DNA of 64,000 nucleotides, taken from the NCBI RefSeq assembly GCF_902167145.1, contig NC_050098.1, positions 84,298,207-84,362,206 of the forward strand. The letters are read 5' to 3'. The notes under the pieces are model-generated. The model ran no database searches. It had not been told where the DNA came from and was given only the letters and a program-made list of their open reading frames with translations. Of this stretch, positions 37,701 to 49,679 are shown piece after piece (within the stretch, counting starts at the first letter, position 1; every line of letters begins with the position of its first letter). The stretch comes from Zea mays. Its lineage: Eukaryota > Streptophyta > Magnoliopsida > Poales > Poaceae. The translations under genes were made by a program, and so were the position numbers.

Positions 37701-38059
37701 GGCAAATATAAAGTAGTCTCGCCACAAGAAGGGGAGTGAATCTCAATGGCCCTTGCTGCAATATCAACTACTGCCAGATGCCTGGATAACCAATCAGTTC
37801 CCAATATGATATCCACACTATCCAAACCCAAAATGAGGTTGGTTTTGATTATCAAACTACCAAACTTTATAGGCACATTCTTGTTGATTTGATAGGTGGC
37901 AACCCTACCTCCTGGCGTTGAAATTGTAATACCCCCATTGGTGTGGTGAAAAGGTAATTGGCACTTGGCACTAAATTTTGCACTAATAAAACTATGTGAT
38001 GCACCCGAATCAAAAAGAATAATAGCAGGATAATTCAAAACTGAAAAGATACCAGTCAT
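34736..38059 (-). pseudogene. pol: Element F pol: protease, RT, RNase H, integrase, chromodomain (one frame, TAG stops)
   Basis: Pol runs on from gag in one frame. Protease has an intact DSGA (about 38010); RT has the catalytic FIDD (about 37070-37081); RNase H follows ([15 protein letters not shown]). Integrase has an HHCC finger (about 35940-35870) and core motifs DFIVGLS and SDRGAPF. After the GDHVYLKVSP segment comes a chromodomain (IRMYKVQWSHHSVEEATWE, about 34850-34794) and a stop near 34733. The only breaks are three in-frame TAG codons (36296-36298, 35219-35221, 34982-34984), each where Gln is expected, for example HVSQL. No frameshift was seen. The element was probably active until fairly recently. 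Confidence 0.9.
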
Positions 38060-39165
38060 GGTGGTAAAGTTCAGTCTGCCTTGCCTCACTTGCACCTTCT
38101 GCCTCTTGCCTTGATTCTGGTTGGCATTCTGTCCCTGCCTCTGCTGGTTTCTGGGGCAATTCTTAGCATAATGCCCAGTGTTACCACAAGTGAAACACTT
38201 GTTGTCATTGGCCTGACGGTACTGCTGCTGCTGTGGATGATTGTTCCTCTGAACTGGAAACTGGGTGCGGCTGGGTGCCTGCTGCTGCTGCTGTGGTCGG
38301 ATCACCCAACGTCCTTGCTGCTGCTGGGGTCCCCTGTTCTGAGTGTCGGATACGATCCGGAAGCGTTGTGGCTGAGCTGAGGGTCCTGCCACAGGGGTCT
38401 TCCTCTTCTTCTCTGCCTAACGAGCTATGATACAATCCTCCTGAGAAATGGCCACATTGACTAACTCATTATAGTTGTTGGCCCTGACTGTGTTGAGACG
38501 TTCACGGAGCTTAGTGTTGAGCCCCCTCCTGAAGCTGTCTCTCTTCTTCTCGTCAGTGTCTGCATGATATCCGGTGTACTGGCACAGGTCATTGAAGGCC
38601 TGAGCATACTGTAACACTGTCCGGTTTCCCTGAGTGAGTGCCAGAAACTCATTAAGCTTGCGATCCATAATGCCTGCTGGTATATGGTTTCCCTGAAAGC
38701 TGCCTTGAACTCTCTCCATTCCACCTCATGGTCAGCTGGCTGCATAGCAAGATAGTGGTCCCACCATGTCCGCGCGGGTCCGCGAAGCTGTTGGGTGGCG
38801 AACCTGACCTTAGTCACCTCTGAACAAACTCCATGGAGTAGCGGGAATTTGGATTCCACTACTCTCAGCCATACATCAGCATCAAGTGGGTCCTCTGCCC
38901 TGGTGAACAACGGTGGCTGGGTACTGAGGAACTCCTGATAAGTGGCTGCTGCGGGGTGACGCTGATGATCACCACCACCATAATGCTGAGGTGGCGGCTG
39001 ACGCTGCGCCAACTGTCGCAGAATCTCGTTCTGTTGAGCCATCAACTCTTGCAGAGTAGGAGGCGGTGGCGGTGGTGGAGGAACACGCTCATTCTGACCA
39101 CGACGTGCTCTTCCCGCCATCTGAAAAATCATGTATATTCTCAATATCACATTTCTGAGGTTCAA
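38060..39165 (-). pseudogene. gag: Element F gag
   Basis: ATG at 39123 (MAGRARRGQ) is the likely start; an ATG further upstream at 39165 is in the same frame. Parts: poly-Pro, a helix (LQELMAQQNEILRQLAQ), Retrotrans_gag core (VWLRVVESKF...WWDHYLAM), then a Gln-rich region and an intact CCHC knuckle [14 protein letters not shown] at 38156-38197. One frameshift lies near 38700, in the core, and a TAG at 38417-38419 replaces Gln. Without these gag and pol would form a single polyprotein. Gag forms the particle that packages the element RNA. Confidence 0.85.
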
Positions 39166-39424
39166 GGTTCAATCATGGTGAAAGAGTCAAAAGGGTGAAA
39201 CCAATATATTCTTGCATAATTATAAAAGATTCCACATGGCATAAACTTTTCTTCTTAAATTAAATCGGCATCATTCATCATCCATGCTTCCAAAAGAGTT
39301 TGTCATGATTACATCAGTAACACAAAAGACTCAACTCTATCTAGCCTAGTGCCCCAAGGGTGCAAAAGCTAAGCTAGCTTCGACGAGTTCTACAGCCATA
39401 GACTTCTAACTCTATCTCGACGAC

Positions 39425-40294
39425 CTAGTGAGCAAACGAGGCAACGCTCGACTCGGGGGAAGGTGGTCTCCCTGAGCCAGCAGTGTCCAAGCTGGAGGCA
39501 GGCTCCTCTCCTCCCTCGATGTCGACATCCTCGTTGGCCTCCATGTCCTGGATCTCCTGGTGGTGCATATCCAGATGCTGGTTAGCCTCCACGAGTTGCT
39601 GCTGAGTGTTGATAAGCTGATCCTCGAGAACCTCGATGGTGTTCTCCCTGGTTCCCACCAGCTCCTCAAGCTCTTGGATCTCATTTGACAATTGTTCCAC
39701 TTGTAAGTCCTTTTCCACCATCTCAGTGGACAAGTCAACCACAAGTTCCTCTCTGTTATCCAAAGTGATCTTGGTCGCCTCCAACAATGCCATCAGATGG
39801 GACATTGCCTCTCCACGCATCACTTGCAGACGATACAGGGCATTCATGCACCGCACCGTCAAGTGAGCAGTCTGACCTGGGTAGATAGCCCAGATATCCT
39901 TGGCATGCTCCACTTGGACCTTCCACATTAGGTCGTCCTCCTTCTCCGCGGGGAACAAACCAATGGGGTGAGTGGATAGCTCCAAGGGGTGGAATCCACA
40001 GAAGGTGGTTAGTCCGTGAAGAGCAATTGCCTCCATAGTATCCTCAGCCCTATATCCAAAAGACTCAGAGTCTAGCGAACGCCAGCCTGGCTGCAGGGGA
40101 TGAGGCTCTAGGGTCATCCTCACCCTACAGCGGGGCACTCGGTGCTTCTCGAACAGCTGCACCGTGTACTGGGGAGGCGTCATGTAACCAGCTCCTTGAA
40201 GGACCTCCCACAAGATACGGGGGAAACCCTCTCGTGCAAGCCCGTCAGAGTGGGACTGTGCATTCCCTTCATCCGAGGATCCGTGAGAAGTCAT
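39425..40294 (-). CDS. Extra ORF upstream of gag in element F (289 aa, coiled coil)
   Basis: Uninterrupted 289-codon frame between the primer site and gag on the sense strand of the element. Residues 1-165 look globular (motifs GFPRILWEVLQGAGY, LHGLTTFCGFHPLEL, YPGQTAHLTVRCMNALYRLQV). Residues about 170-250 are heptad-like with many Leu, Glu and Gln, a likely coiled coil. The tail is acidic, then Ser/Pro-rich. I recognise no family. It is intact in an element whose gag-pol has four stops and a frameshift, which may reflect constraint or chance. Additional ORFs at this place are known in Ogre-like elements; I know of no named function for this one. The 260 bases between it and gag hold nothing recognised. 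Confidence 0.6.
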   Translation of the reverse strand: MTSHGSSDEGNAQSHSDGLAREGFPRILWEVLQGAGYMTPPQYTVQLFEKHRVPRCRVRMTLEPHPLQPGWRSLDSESFGYRAEDTMEAIALHGLTTFCGFHPLELSTHPIGLFPAEKEDDLMWKVQVEHAKDIWAIYPGQTAHLTVRCMNALYRLQVMRGEAMSHLMALLEATKITLDNREELVVDLSTEMVEKDLQVEQLSNEIQELEELVGTRENTIEVLEDQLINTQQQLVEANQHLDMHHQEIQDMEANEDVDIEGGEEPASSLDTAGSGRPPSPESSVASFAH

Positions 40295-40699
40295 CTGTGT
40301 ACGGTTAAGCGTAAGTAAAAGAAAAAGAATTATAAAATGAAAAGGGATCGCAACTCAGCCTCTCTATAACTATGACAAGGGTACCAGGGTACTTAATTTT
40401 TCATCATTGTGTATTAAAGTTCTTACCCAATTATTTAATAGTTTAATTAAGAATGCATGCATGCTCGTCCTAAACGACCTCACATCAACTTAGAGGGAAT
40501 AGGAAGGAACTCCCGTCCCTTATAGTAGCCTGTAGGGCTTACTCAATTATCCACCGAGCTACCCCTCTATTATCCTAAGGCTCCACGTCCTAGGTCTATC
40601 CTTATCGCCCTGACGATCTATCCAACATTTGTTTCTAACCAGTTTTACTTTGAAAGAGGATGGTATTTATAGCTTATTGATTCCTCTGTGGTGGTACGA
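40295..40699 (-). other. Element F untranslated leader
   Basis: Between the primer site and the extra ORF; AT-rich, with no ORF of note and no splice signals that I could pair with gag. Confidence 0.5.
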
Positions 40700-40711
40700 G
40701 CTCCGATACCA
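40700..40711 (-). other. Primer-binding site of element F (tRNA-iMet)
   Basis: TGGTATCGGAGC on the minus strand, two bases from the LTR; one mismatch to the initiator-Met complement TGGTATCAGAGC. Confidence 0.9.
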
Positions 40712-40713
40712 GC

Positions 40714-43700
40714 TGTGGCGGAACCGCCCGAATTATTCCAACTTAAGTGCCTAAGTCCCACCTTAGAGGCTAGACCACACTTAAGTAGGAATAAAACGTC
40801 AGTCCCTCGGATCTAGTCCGATAAAGCCACTTACTAGGATCGAATACCACTAGCTCACTCGAAGGTGAGGCAAAGAGAAATACAATAAAGCATAATACCA
40901 CAAATTTAATAAGTATCATTAGTGATTACATTATCGGAGTTTCGGAAATAATAATCATAAATTTTAATGCAGCGGAATAACTAACGGAGAAAACCGAGTA
41001 ACATGGCGAAGCCTGGGCCACGCTACTCCTCCTGGTCCTCTCCTACGGAAGCAATAACCCACTCGACCGTCTATCCCGGTGGCAGGGATGAAGGCCAAGT
41101 CACACCAGCAACCAATCATCCTAAGGAGTACCTGCAAAAAATTATGCCACAAGCAAGGCTGAGTATACTAATACTCAGCTAGACTTACCCGGTGTGAGGA
41201 GTCTACTCCTCTACCTCTAGACATGCAGCTGTTTGGCTGAGGGGTTTGGTTTGCTAAAAGCACTAGCTGAGTCTAAAATCAAGTTTTTGCTTTTCAAGTT
41301 TTAGTATGATCCTTTTAAACTAAGTGAGTACCTAGCTACTCATACATGATATCAAACATTTTATCAATCAACATGTTTTGCCAGTCACCTCATTTCCACT
41401 TATTACTCAATGTAGCAGCATGGATCAAGCAGTCTCATTAGCTGCGAGAAGTAGACGATTCGAATCGATTTTTTATACCTTGTAAGGTAAACCTAAACAC
41501 ACGACGTGGCGAGGCACTCCATCCCCACACACATCAACCGTCCCCATCGATTCCCCGTCAGCAGATCAGGGCTCACCGCCTTGGCGTACAATGCCTCACT
41601 GACCCCGACTGCCGTCGTGCAGTGACCGCACTTGTACCCACCATAACCGGAATGGGAGACTACGTCTCAGGTCGCGTGAGGGGATATGTCAGCTGCCAGG
41701 TTCACTCAGGTACTAGGCTTACCGATTTACCATATTTCTCGGCATATGTTTAGTACGTTCAAACGCTTGACTCACGGTTCCACACCTTAATCCTTATTCC
41801 AATTTCCACCTCGTAGACAATCAATCCCCATGGATTGTTGTCCACAGATCAACATCATTAGGCTATGAACGTGGATACAACCAATTCCTGACCTCGTGCG
41901 AGTGCTAGAAAAATCACTCGACTTCTACCGAGATCCCTAATTAATAAAGCAGCTACTCGACCTAGCATACTAGTATCCATCTCAATAGGAATCCTAAGTT
42001 CATGCACTAGGGTTTCAGTCAACTCCTACACTTAAGTGCACAGTACAAGCCTACAAACATTAAGTGTAGTAAAATAGCATATATAAACGGTTATGCATAA
42101 AACCGGGGCTTGCCTTCCAAAGCTGGGGCAGGCAGATCCTCTGGGGCAGGCTCTGGTACTGGATCCGGGGCTACCTCCTGAGCAACTCCTTGCTCCGGCA
42201 CGAGGATGTACTCTCCATCATCTAGGTTGCAATCTATCGAATGCAATGAGTAAGAACATGTATGCTATGATTATGCAGAATTTAGAATTCATCATGCTAA
42301 GTGAAGAAAACTAAGTTAGTGAGTAACTTAGGTTTCCCTGGTTATAAGAGGCTCTTAGTGGTTCGTACTTACCAATTTAGGTTTGAGATTTTGCCTAAGC
42401 ATAATGGATTAAGACTTGGATTGCTTTCTTAAATGCTCTAGTAGGCACTCAAGGGGTTTGCTGGTTTGGTTAAGGTAACATTAGTCTCCACTATTAATTT
42501 CCCTTTTTCTTTTCCCATTTATGCTTTTAGGGTGGATTTGAACTACAATAGTGATTTAAGTTTTTCAAAACATTCTATAAAAATTTCAGTGGGTTACTAT
42601 TTGTTACTGTGGTCTGCCCTACATGTTTGAGGTCCAGAAAAATTATAATATGCCTTGGACAAGAATAACAAAAGTTTGGGCAAAGGGGTCACTTTTCACT
42701 ACAACTCTTAACTAGGGGTGGGTTCTGTACTAAGAGTCATTTTTGCTGGTATCTATAGGTAATAACATGCTTCTGTGCCAAAAATCACAGAAGGTTACTT
42801 AGTGGTTATTTAGTTATGATTTTCTAAAGTTTAATGCTAAAAAGATACTTATAACTAACTTGTTATTTGAAAATTATCAAATAATAGAACTCATAATTTT
42901 TCTAGGTTTATAGATACAAAACATTTGTTATCCCAAGGGTTGGGGTGCTTTCTCCTTAGGGTTATTTTTCTAGGGTTTTTCTAAGTTTTCCTTGTTTTCC
43001 TAAAAATAAAGGTATCTCATTTCTTTTGTACCAAACAAGGGTATAATAAAATTTTCTAGTGAACTATACTAAATAAGAAAGCTAACAAAAATATGGGTGC
43101 TCCCTGGTTCTGTACTTAAACCACCTTTTATATTTTTTTCAACTTTAAGCAAAAAGTGATTTAAATGGCAAACTCTACCTTACTGGGGTATACAGAGGGG
43201 TTTATTATTTTTAAACAGGTTAGGAAGTGATTAAGTACTCCTCTAAATTTTCTTAACCCCAGTCTAATAGTATAGCTACTTTTCCTTATTTCTTTTAGCT
43301 TTTGACCAGTTAACCATTTAAATCAAAACTTTAAAGTTTTCTGCAACACTTAGGGGTTTTATATTTTTCCTAAGTAGTTTACATCATTTAGGGTCTGGCA
43401 AAATTTGTTTGACTTGATTTGGGTAAACCAAACTGAAGTTATGAATTTTTCAAGTTCTGTTTGAATTTAAATCAGAATAATTAAAAAGGTTTCCTGGAAA
43501 ACCCATTTGCACCGAAGACCCTGCGTTCTTCCTAAACTAATCCTTTTAGTTATACCCCTACGCTACTATTCCCCTGAGTCGCTGACAGCGCACAAAACCC
43601 CTAGTTCTTTTCTTCTTCTCCCCCAAGGTCCCTCCCCTTATGTAAATAGTAACCGCGGAAAGGAAAAGGGCGGCGCGGCTTATCGGCGGCGAGAGAGGTC

Positions 43701-45063
43701 CGGCGAGGGGCGGGGTTGGCTTCGGGAGGTCCTGGCGGTCCCAGCAAGTTACGACTTGACGACGGGGGTGGCCGGAATCGACCGGTCCTCGTGCGCAGGC
43801 GGGTGAACTCGTCGGTGGCGAGTGCTCCGGCCTAACCATGGCGACATAGGTCAATCCAAGGGCATGGGGAGCATCACGGGGTGTTGATGAGTCGACTCGT
43901 GCAAGGAATTGAAGAACAACTCACCGTGGAGCTCGGTCTACGTTCATCGGCGGTCGGGTGAAGTCCAGCGACCGTGGACTGGCTTCTCCGGCGAGGCAAA
44001 GTTTGAGTCCTTGCTCGGGGAGCTTCACCGAGGCATGCACGGTCTACTCCGAGGGTCGGACGCGGCTGGGAGAGGCTCTGCTGATCGGTCTACGGTGGCG
44101 GGTGTTCGGGTGGCCGCGGGCACGCCGTGCGTGGGGCAACGCCGGTGATCTAGTGCTCCGGTGAGGTCGAGCGCGTGCGGGGGAGTACGGTTGAAGTCTT
44201 TGGGGGCTTTATAGGCACGGGCACGAGCAGGAGACACAGGCACGGCTCGGCGCGGCGCGGGGCGCGCGGGGTCGGGCGCTGGTCGTGCTCTGGCGCGCTC
44301 AAAGCGCGTCGAACATGTGGAAGTGTTCTTCTGCCCTTGTTCAACAGCTCGCCGAGATCGCAAGCGTGCGAATCTTGGCAAAAATCCGGCGTAGGCCTCC
44401 TCCAAGCACCTAGGGCTGTCCCTTGTATGTGAGTCCCCATGGCAGATATGCCCTAGGTAGGGAGATTTGCAGACGCCAAATCTGGCTTGTCCCTCTGTCC
44501 ACCCCGCGACAAAAACCATGCCAAATCTTGACAAACTTCTTGGGCTCGGTTTCAAACTTTTCCAGTGGGTGCCTTAGGTGGTATGACACCTTTTTGGTAT
44601 ACAACCCAAGTGGTTTTGGTTCCATTTACTAAGTGAACACGGTGGATCTTTAGATTAGGTTCAAAATTTAACTTAGAAAGAATTAGAGAGCTCTAGTGCT
44701 CTCTCTCCTTAAGGGGGTGAAATTGGGGTCTTCAAGGGGTCTTTTTGCAATGTTCCCTCCCTGCATTTGTTAGGTTTCAAAGCTACTAAAACTTGTTTAA
44801 GAACTAAGATCATGCTTTGGCAATTTGATTGACTTATCCACTGATCCCTTGCTTGGGAATCTAGTGCTCTTAGGTGCCTTTTAGGGTTTAATCATCTTGG
44901 CTCCACATGACCATTGTTCCAATTGTGGTTGGAAACCCTTGCCATTAACTTCTCTCAGATAACCCATGTTTCCAAGGTTTTATGCTCATCTTCTCTCCCA
45001 CATGTGATCATAGTCATTAGGGCATAAATGTACCATGGTCACGGTAACACCTGGGGTGTTATA
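40714..45063 (-). repeat. Element F 5' LTR
   Basis: Full-length match to 30135-34482. Its outer end reads TATAACACC rather than TGTAACACC because of one transition at 45062. TATA box at 44206-44215, GC-rich island about 43620-44410. Confidence 0.95.
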
Positions 45064-45727
45064 GCGACTTGTTCTCAATTGCTATGAGTTAAGAACAAGG
45101 CAACACAAATGTTAATGGTTAAAAGTCCTTCATCCTTCGAAGCATTATTTCCCTTAGGATATAATGATCTTCAGACGAAGGTCATGAAGGACATACCTTC
45201 ATCATTGCAGAATATTTTAATGAAAGAAGAAGCATATGAAATATAAAAGAAAACATGAATAATCATATGGCATTATTAATATATCTTCTTCTTATTAACA
45301 TGGATAAACAGAAACAATATTCAATTACATTTTTACCTTCGGCTTGACAGAAGGTAAAAGTCCAAGCTTGACGCACAACTGAATACAAGTCAGCGTGAAC
45401 AGTACGGGGGTACTGTTCATCTATTTATAGGCACAGGACGCAGCCTGTGTAAATTTACATTCATGCCCTTCATATTTACTATTGACTTATGGACAACCCA
45501 GCGGGGACTAGATGGCCTTTTCCCCTTTAAGTTGGTTCCTTTTTCCGCCATTGAGCCGAAGCTCCCTTGTTTGTAGCTTCAGAGCAACATCAGCCTTCGT
45601 CTCGACCATGTTTTCACATCGCGTATGCTTTTAACCTGAGTTCGAAGGTGGCTGTTCATATGTTACACTTGGAAAACATTGTTAAATCATGTTTTTGAGG
45701 ACCTTCAAAAGACGAAGGCCCACAACA

Positions 45728-45733
45728 GAAGGC
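45728..45733 (+). other. Remnant of the polypurine tract of element A
   Basis: GAAGGC between the zeon-2 LTR and element A's 3' LTR. In the related element F the six bases at this position are GAGGGC. Zeon-2 therefore landed inside the tract; the first five bases (GAAGG) would be its right target copy. Confidence 0.6.
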
Positions 45734-46592
45734 TGTGACACCCCAGTGTCACCTAGGGTTTCTTCTCAGTGCTAACTCAAGTACCATCATTTCAGGTAAA
45801 ACAAATTGAGCAAGAGGCACCAACCAACTTAAAGATAAAAGATCCACTAAGTTATATCTAAAGAATCATGTCTAAAACAAATGAGATTTTCAAAAAAAGG
45901 AAAAAATGTTGAAACCCTAGACCAACCCTAATTAAGCCACTTAAGTAGAAAGGAAGAGAAGGGATAAAAGAACCATGAAAAGCATGGAATCATGGCTTAG
46001 GACAATTATAAAAATTGGAATACACTAACTAAGCTACAATAAAGATTATAAAAGTTTGGCCAAAATAGTTTGTTAAAAACTCCAAGCAAGCAATTCAAGT
46101 GGAGGTTTAATGGGGAAATCTAAAATTCAGATTTCTGAATTTTCAGCCTCTAAACCAAAACCGAGCGTGTTCACCTTGATCTCTATCTCCAAACTCTAAG
46201 CTCCTATTGACAAAAATGTGCCTAACTAACCCCTCTACCTCATACCTGAAGATGGCATTGGGACGCGTGCCCTGGACACGTCAAACCCGGGATCTTCTCT
46301 CAGTGTTCAGCAGCGAGACAAACTCAACTTCACCCCTCCATATCTCTTGATCCAGTCAGCGAAACCCACAAGCCTCCACACACAAACGACAAAGGAATGT
46401 CAGGGGAAGAGTTCTCTCAACGGGATCATGGCCATAATCTCAAAGATTTGGAGCCAATCCACGCTTGAACAAGACCTCTCTCTGTGCTGCCTCGTGCTCG
46501 ACGTCGTGCCCAAATGCCAGAGCGCACACTGGCGCTCGCTCGCACATGCCCCGAGCGCTTGTCAGAGCCCCCCTTGGTCATGCTCGCCCGCG

Positions 46593-46602
46593 CCTTTAAA
46601 AC
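46593..46602 (+). promoter_or_regulatory. TATA-like box in element A LTR
   Basis: CCTTTAAAAC in a GC-rich setting at the place homologous to the TATA box of element F. Confidence 0.45.
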
Positions 46603-49600
46603 CACCCCCGGGCGCGCCTCACCTCACTCCGTGCTTACCCTCGCCTCACCTCACTCTGCCCGCCATCACTGCCCGAGCCTCAGCCACCGCAGCCAGCTCA
46701 CTCCAGCCACGTCCAAGCTGCGCCTGTCACTCGGTTAGCTTCGCCAGTGGCCCATGAAGCTTTCCAAGCTCTTGGACCCGACAGAACCTCACTGGAGACC
46801 CGGGATCGCCTTCCCTGGACTTCAGTCGCCCACGGCCGCGCGTAGACCGAGCAATCCGGTGAGCCATTCTCAAATTCCTCGCGCACACATCTTCCTTGAT
46901 CTCTGGTGAAGCTCCCTGACGCATTCAATTGAACTGTACCACCCTGGTTAGACCGGATTCCTCGCCGCCGACGAGCTCCCCCTCCTGCGCACGTGGACCG
47001 ACCTACTCCAACTGCCATTGCTGACGATCCGTACCTCGACGTGATCGCCAGAGACCCCCGGACCTCGCCCGAACCCTCACAGGAGCAACCTCGCCGCTGG
47101 TAAGCCCCTCCGACCTTTTCCTCCGCCACGGTCACTGTTCCAATAGGGGAAGGATCGCGGATTCGATTTCGCAATCAGATGAATAGTGAACCGAGGACCT
47201 GTCTGTAATACTTTTAAAAACCTTTCGCCAGGGACCCCAGTGCAAAACCCTTTTTCCTTTATCCATTTCTATTTATTCTTTTTAAATTCAGCAGAGAACT
47301 TAGGAAATTTATATCTTGAGAAATATTTAGCCAAACCAATTTTACTGGATTCAAAATATTATGAACTGTCATATAAAAATAGTGAACCTTGTGCTTTCTG
47401 TTTTAAATTTTAGAGTTTGGAATTAATTAAGGAAACTTACCAAACCTTACTAAAATAAAGAAAATTAGTTATGCTTCTGTGCTGAACTTAAAAAAATTTG
47501 TAGAAGTGTAAACCCCACTTAGGATTCGTTTAAAAATACTAAGCACCCCAGTATTAAAGATTTAGACATGGTTACTTATTAAAAGCTATATTTGCCCAAA
47601 ACTTGGGAAAATGAGAAGGCACTGGAAAATAATGAACAGTGGATGCAAATATTTTTCCTAGTCCACTTAAGTAATAAAGAACCTAGGAAAAATAAAGGGA
47701 ACCCTAGTCCAGAGCAAATTCAAGGTAAAATGTTTTATTAGGCACTAATCAAACTAGAAAGACAATTATTAGGATTATGAAAACAATTTCAAAATTGTTA
47801 AGAAAAATTCAGTGGACTTGTAACCACTAGGACACCACTACAAAAATGATAAATACCCAGTCCATCATTTTAAGTAGAATAAACAAATATAATTTGATAT
47901 TGGGTCATATTTCAATTAAATCATAAGCAAGCCAAAAAATGTGCAATAGTGGGCAAATAAATTTTTACCACATTATTAATGGAATAAACCACCAGAGAAA
48001 AATGCAAAACCCAATTGAAAGCTACAAAGTAATACTCATTGTCCCTACTTCATGAAAAAGGCCATTTAGTTCAAGAAATTCCTACCACCTTTCCCTAAAG
48101 CAAAAAGTTACCAAATTTCAGAATGATTGCTCTTGTACAAAGAAGAAGATAGGAAAGAATGGAAATCTGTTATTTGATATTTTTCAAGTATAGTGATAGT
48201 AGAAAGCACCCCTTTGGCTAGAAATTTAGAAAATCATAGCAAAATAACTAATAAGTATTAGTAACTGAAATTTTGTACAAAATCATGTTATAGCATCTAA
48301 ACGCCAGCAAAAATAAGTCTTAGAGAATAACCCACTGTTAAAAGGAAGTTGTAGTTCAAAACACTCCCTCTGCCCTAATACTTAATAATTTTATACAGAG
48401 AGAACCCCTCACTTTTTAAGCCCCAAAATTTGAGACAGAGAATTATACACCAGTGAGAAGCCACTGTAATTTTTGCAGGATTTTAGAAAGTTATTAAGCT
48501 ATCTTGTAGTTCAAACCCACCTCAAAAGTATAAAAGAAATAGAGAAGAAGAGAGGAATTAGAAAGATTAATGAGTATTACCCCAACATGGCAGCTGCGAA
48601 TATTGTTAAAAATATCCCTAAGATATATAGAGGAAAATTAGTAGAACACTAAATATGGGTTAACCATTCAGTAATCAACTGACCCTAAGTTGCTAAGTAT
48701 ACCCCAAAAATCTCCAATAGTAAGAATAAGCCCTACCTTATTAAATTGATCTTCCCCCATCAAATCTTAATTGTAAATTAGATACCATGCCATGCATCTA
48801 TCTTACTCATTGCATTCATTAGATTGCAATCTCGCTGACGGAGAGTACGTGCTCATCCCTGAGCAAGGAGCTGTCCACGAGGAAGACAAGGAGCAAGCTC
48901 CCGAGACTGTCATCGAGGATCTCCCTGCAGCCCCAGCAATTGAAGGCAAGCCCCAGTTTTATGAATAACTGTATATATATGCTACTTTACTACACTTAAT
49001 GTTTATAGGCTTGTAATGTGCACTTAAGTGTAGGAGTTGCTTGAAACCTCTAGTTGCATGAACTCAGGATTCCTTTTTGAGATGAATACTAGTATGCTAG
49101 GTCGAGTAGCTGCTTTGCTAAATCAGGATCTCGGTAGAAGTCAAGTGATTTTTCTAGCACTCGTGCGAGGCCAGGAATTGATTGTATTCATCTTGATAAT
49201 GGGATCTATGATGGTCTATGGACTTGGATCCAGGGAGGATGCCTTGTCCATGAGACGGGAAAAGGAATTAAGGATTAATGTGTAGATACCTGAGTCAAGT
49301 GTTTGAACGTACTAAACACATGTCGGGAAATATGGTAACCGGTAAACCTAGTACCTGAGTGAAGCCGGGCGCGGACTTTACCCCTCACGCGACCTGAGAC
49401 TGGGTCTCCCATGCTAGCTATGGTGGGTACAAGTGCGGTCACTGCACGGCGGGAGCCAGGGTCAGTGGAGCATTGTATGCCAAGGCGGTGAGGCCTGGCC
49501 GCGAACGGAGAATCGATGGGGACGGTTCACGTGTGTGGGGACGGAGTGCCCTAACATGTCGTGTGTTTAGGTTTACCTTGCAAGGTTTTAAAACTCGATT

Positions 49601-49679
49601 CGAATCGTCAGCTTCTCGCAGCTAATGAGATTGCTTGACCCCTTGTACTACATTGAGTATCACTACACCAAAATAGTGA

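Larger units (their letters stand above)
30135..45063 (-). mobile_element. Element F: large chromovirus with 4.35 kb LTRs and an extra ORF before gag
   Basis: 14.9 kb. Both LTRs, primer site, extra ORF, gag, pol and polypurine tract are present in the expected minus-strand order. LTRs differ by about 2% by eye (about ten differences in the first 450 bp). Size and LTR length recall large maize families such as flip, but the family name is not established here. It landed in the 5' LTR of zeon-2, ten bases from its end. Confidence 0.92.
24581..45727 (-). mobile_element. zeon-2: second zeon-type element, minus orientation, 3' end deleted
   Basis: Reading on the minus strand: 5' LTR (45727-45069 plus 30134-30125, split by element F), primer site, gag, minisatellite, and the antisense gene whose 5' part is cut at about 24580. 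The 3' LTR, polypurine tract and antisense promoter are gone. It is inserted in the polypurine tract of element A: six bases of that tract remain at 45728-45733. Confidence 0.85.
30125..45727 (-). repeat. zeon-2 5' LTR, split by element F
   Basis: Ten bases (30125-30134, TGTTGGGGAC) lie left of element F and the remaining 659 (45069-45727) right of it; together they equal the zeon LTR length of about 669. F's target duplication is GGGAC (30130-30134) and GCGAC (45064-45068). The TATA box CCTATAAATAG is on the minus strand at 45421-45431. The LTR ends at 45727. Confidence 0.88.

Noticed and set aside
30135..45063. The 4.35 kb duplicate blocks as a segmental duplication of host genes
   Set aside because: They are the two LTRs of element F: primer site, polypurine tract and target copies are all at the expected borders.
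49300..49620. Possible small host gene or tRNA in the conserved block with ORF 49037-49285
   Set aside because: The block aligns with the reverse complement of the element F LTR; no cloverleaf or gene structure was found.
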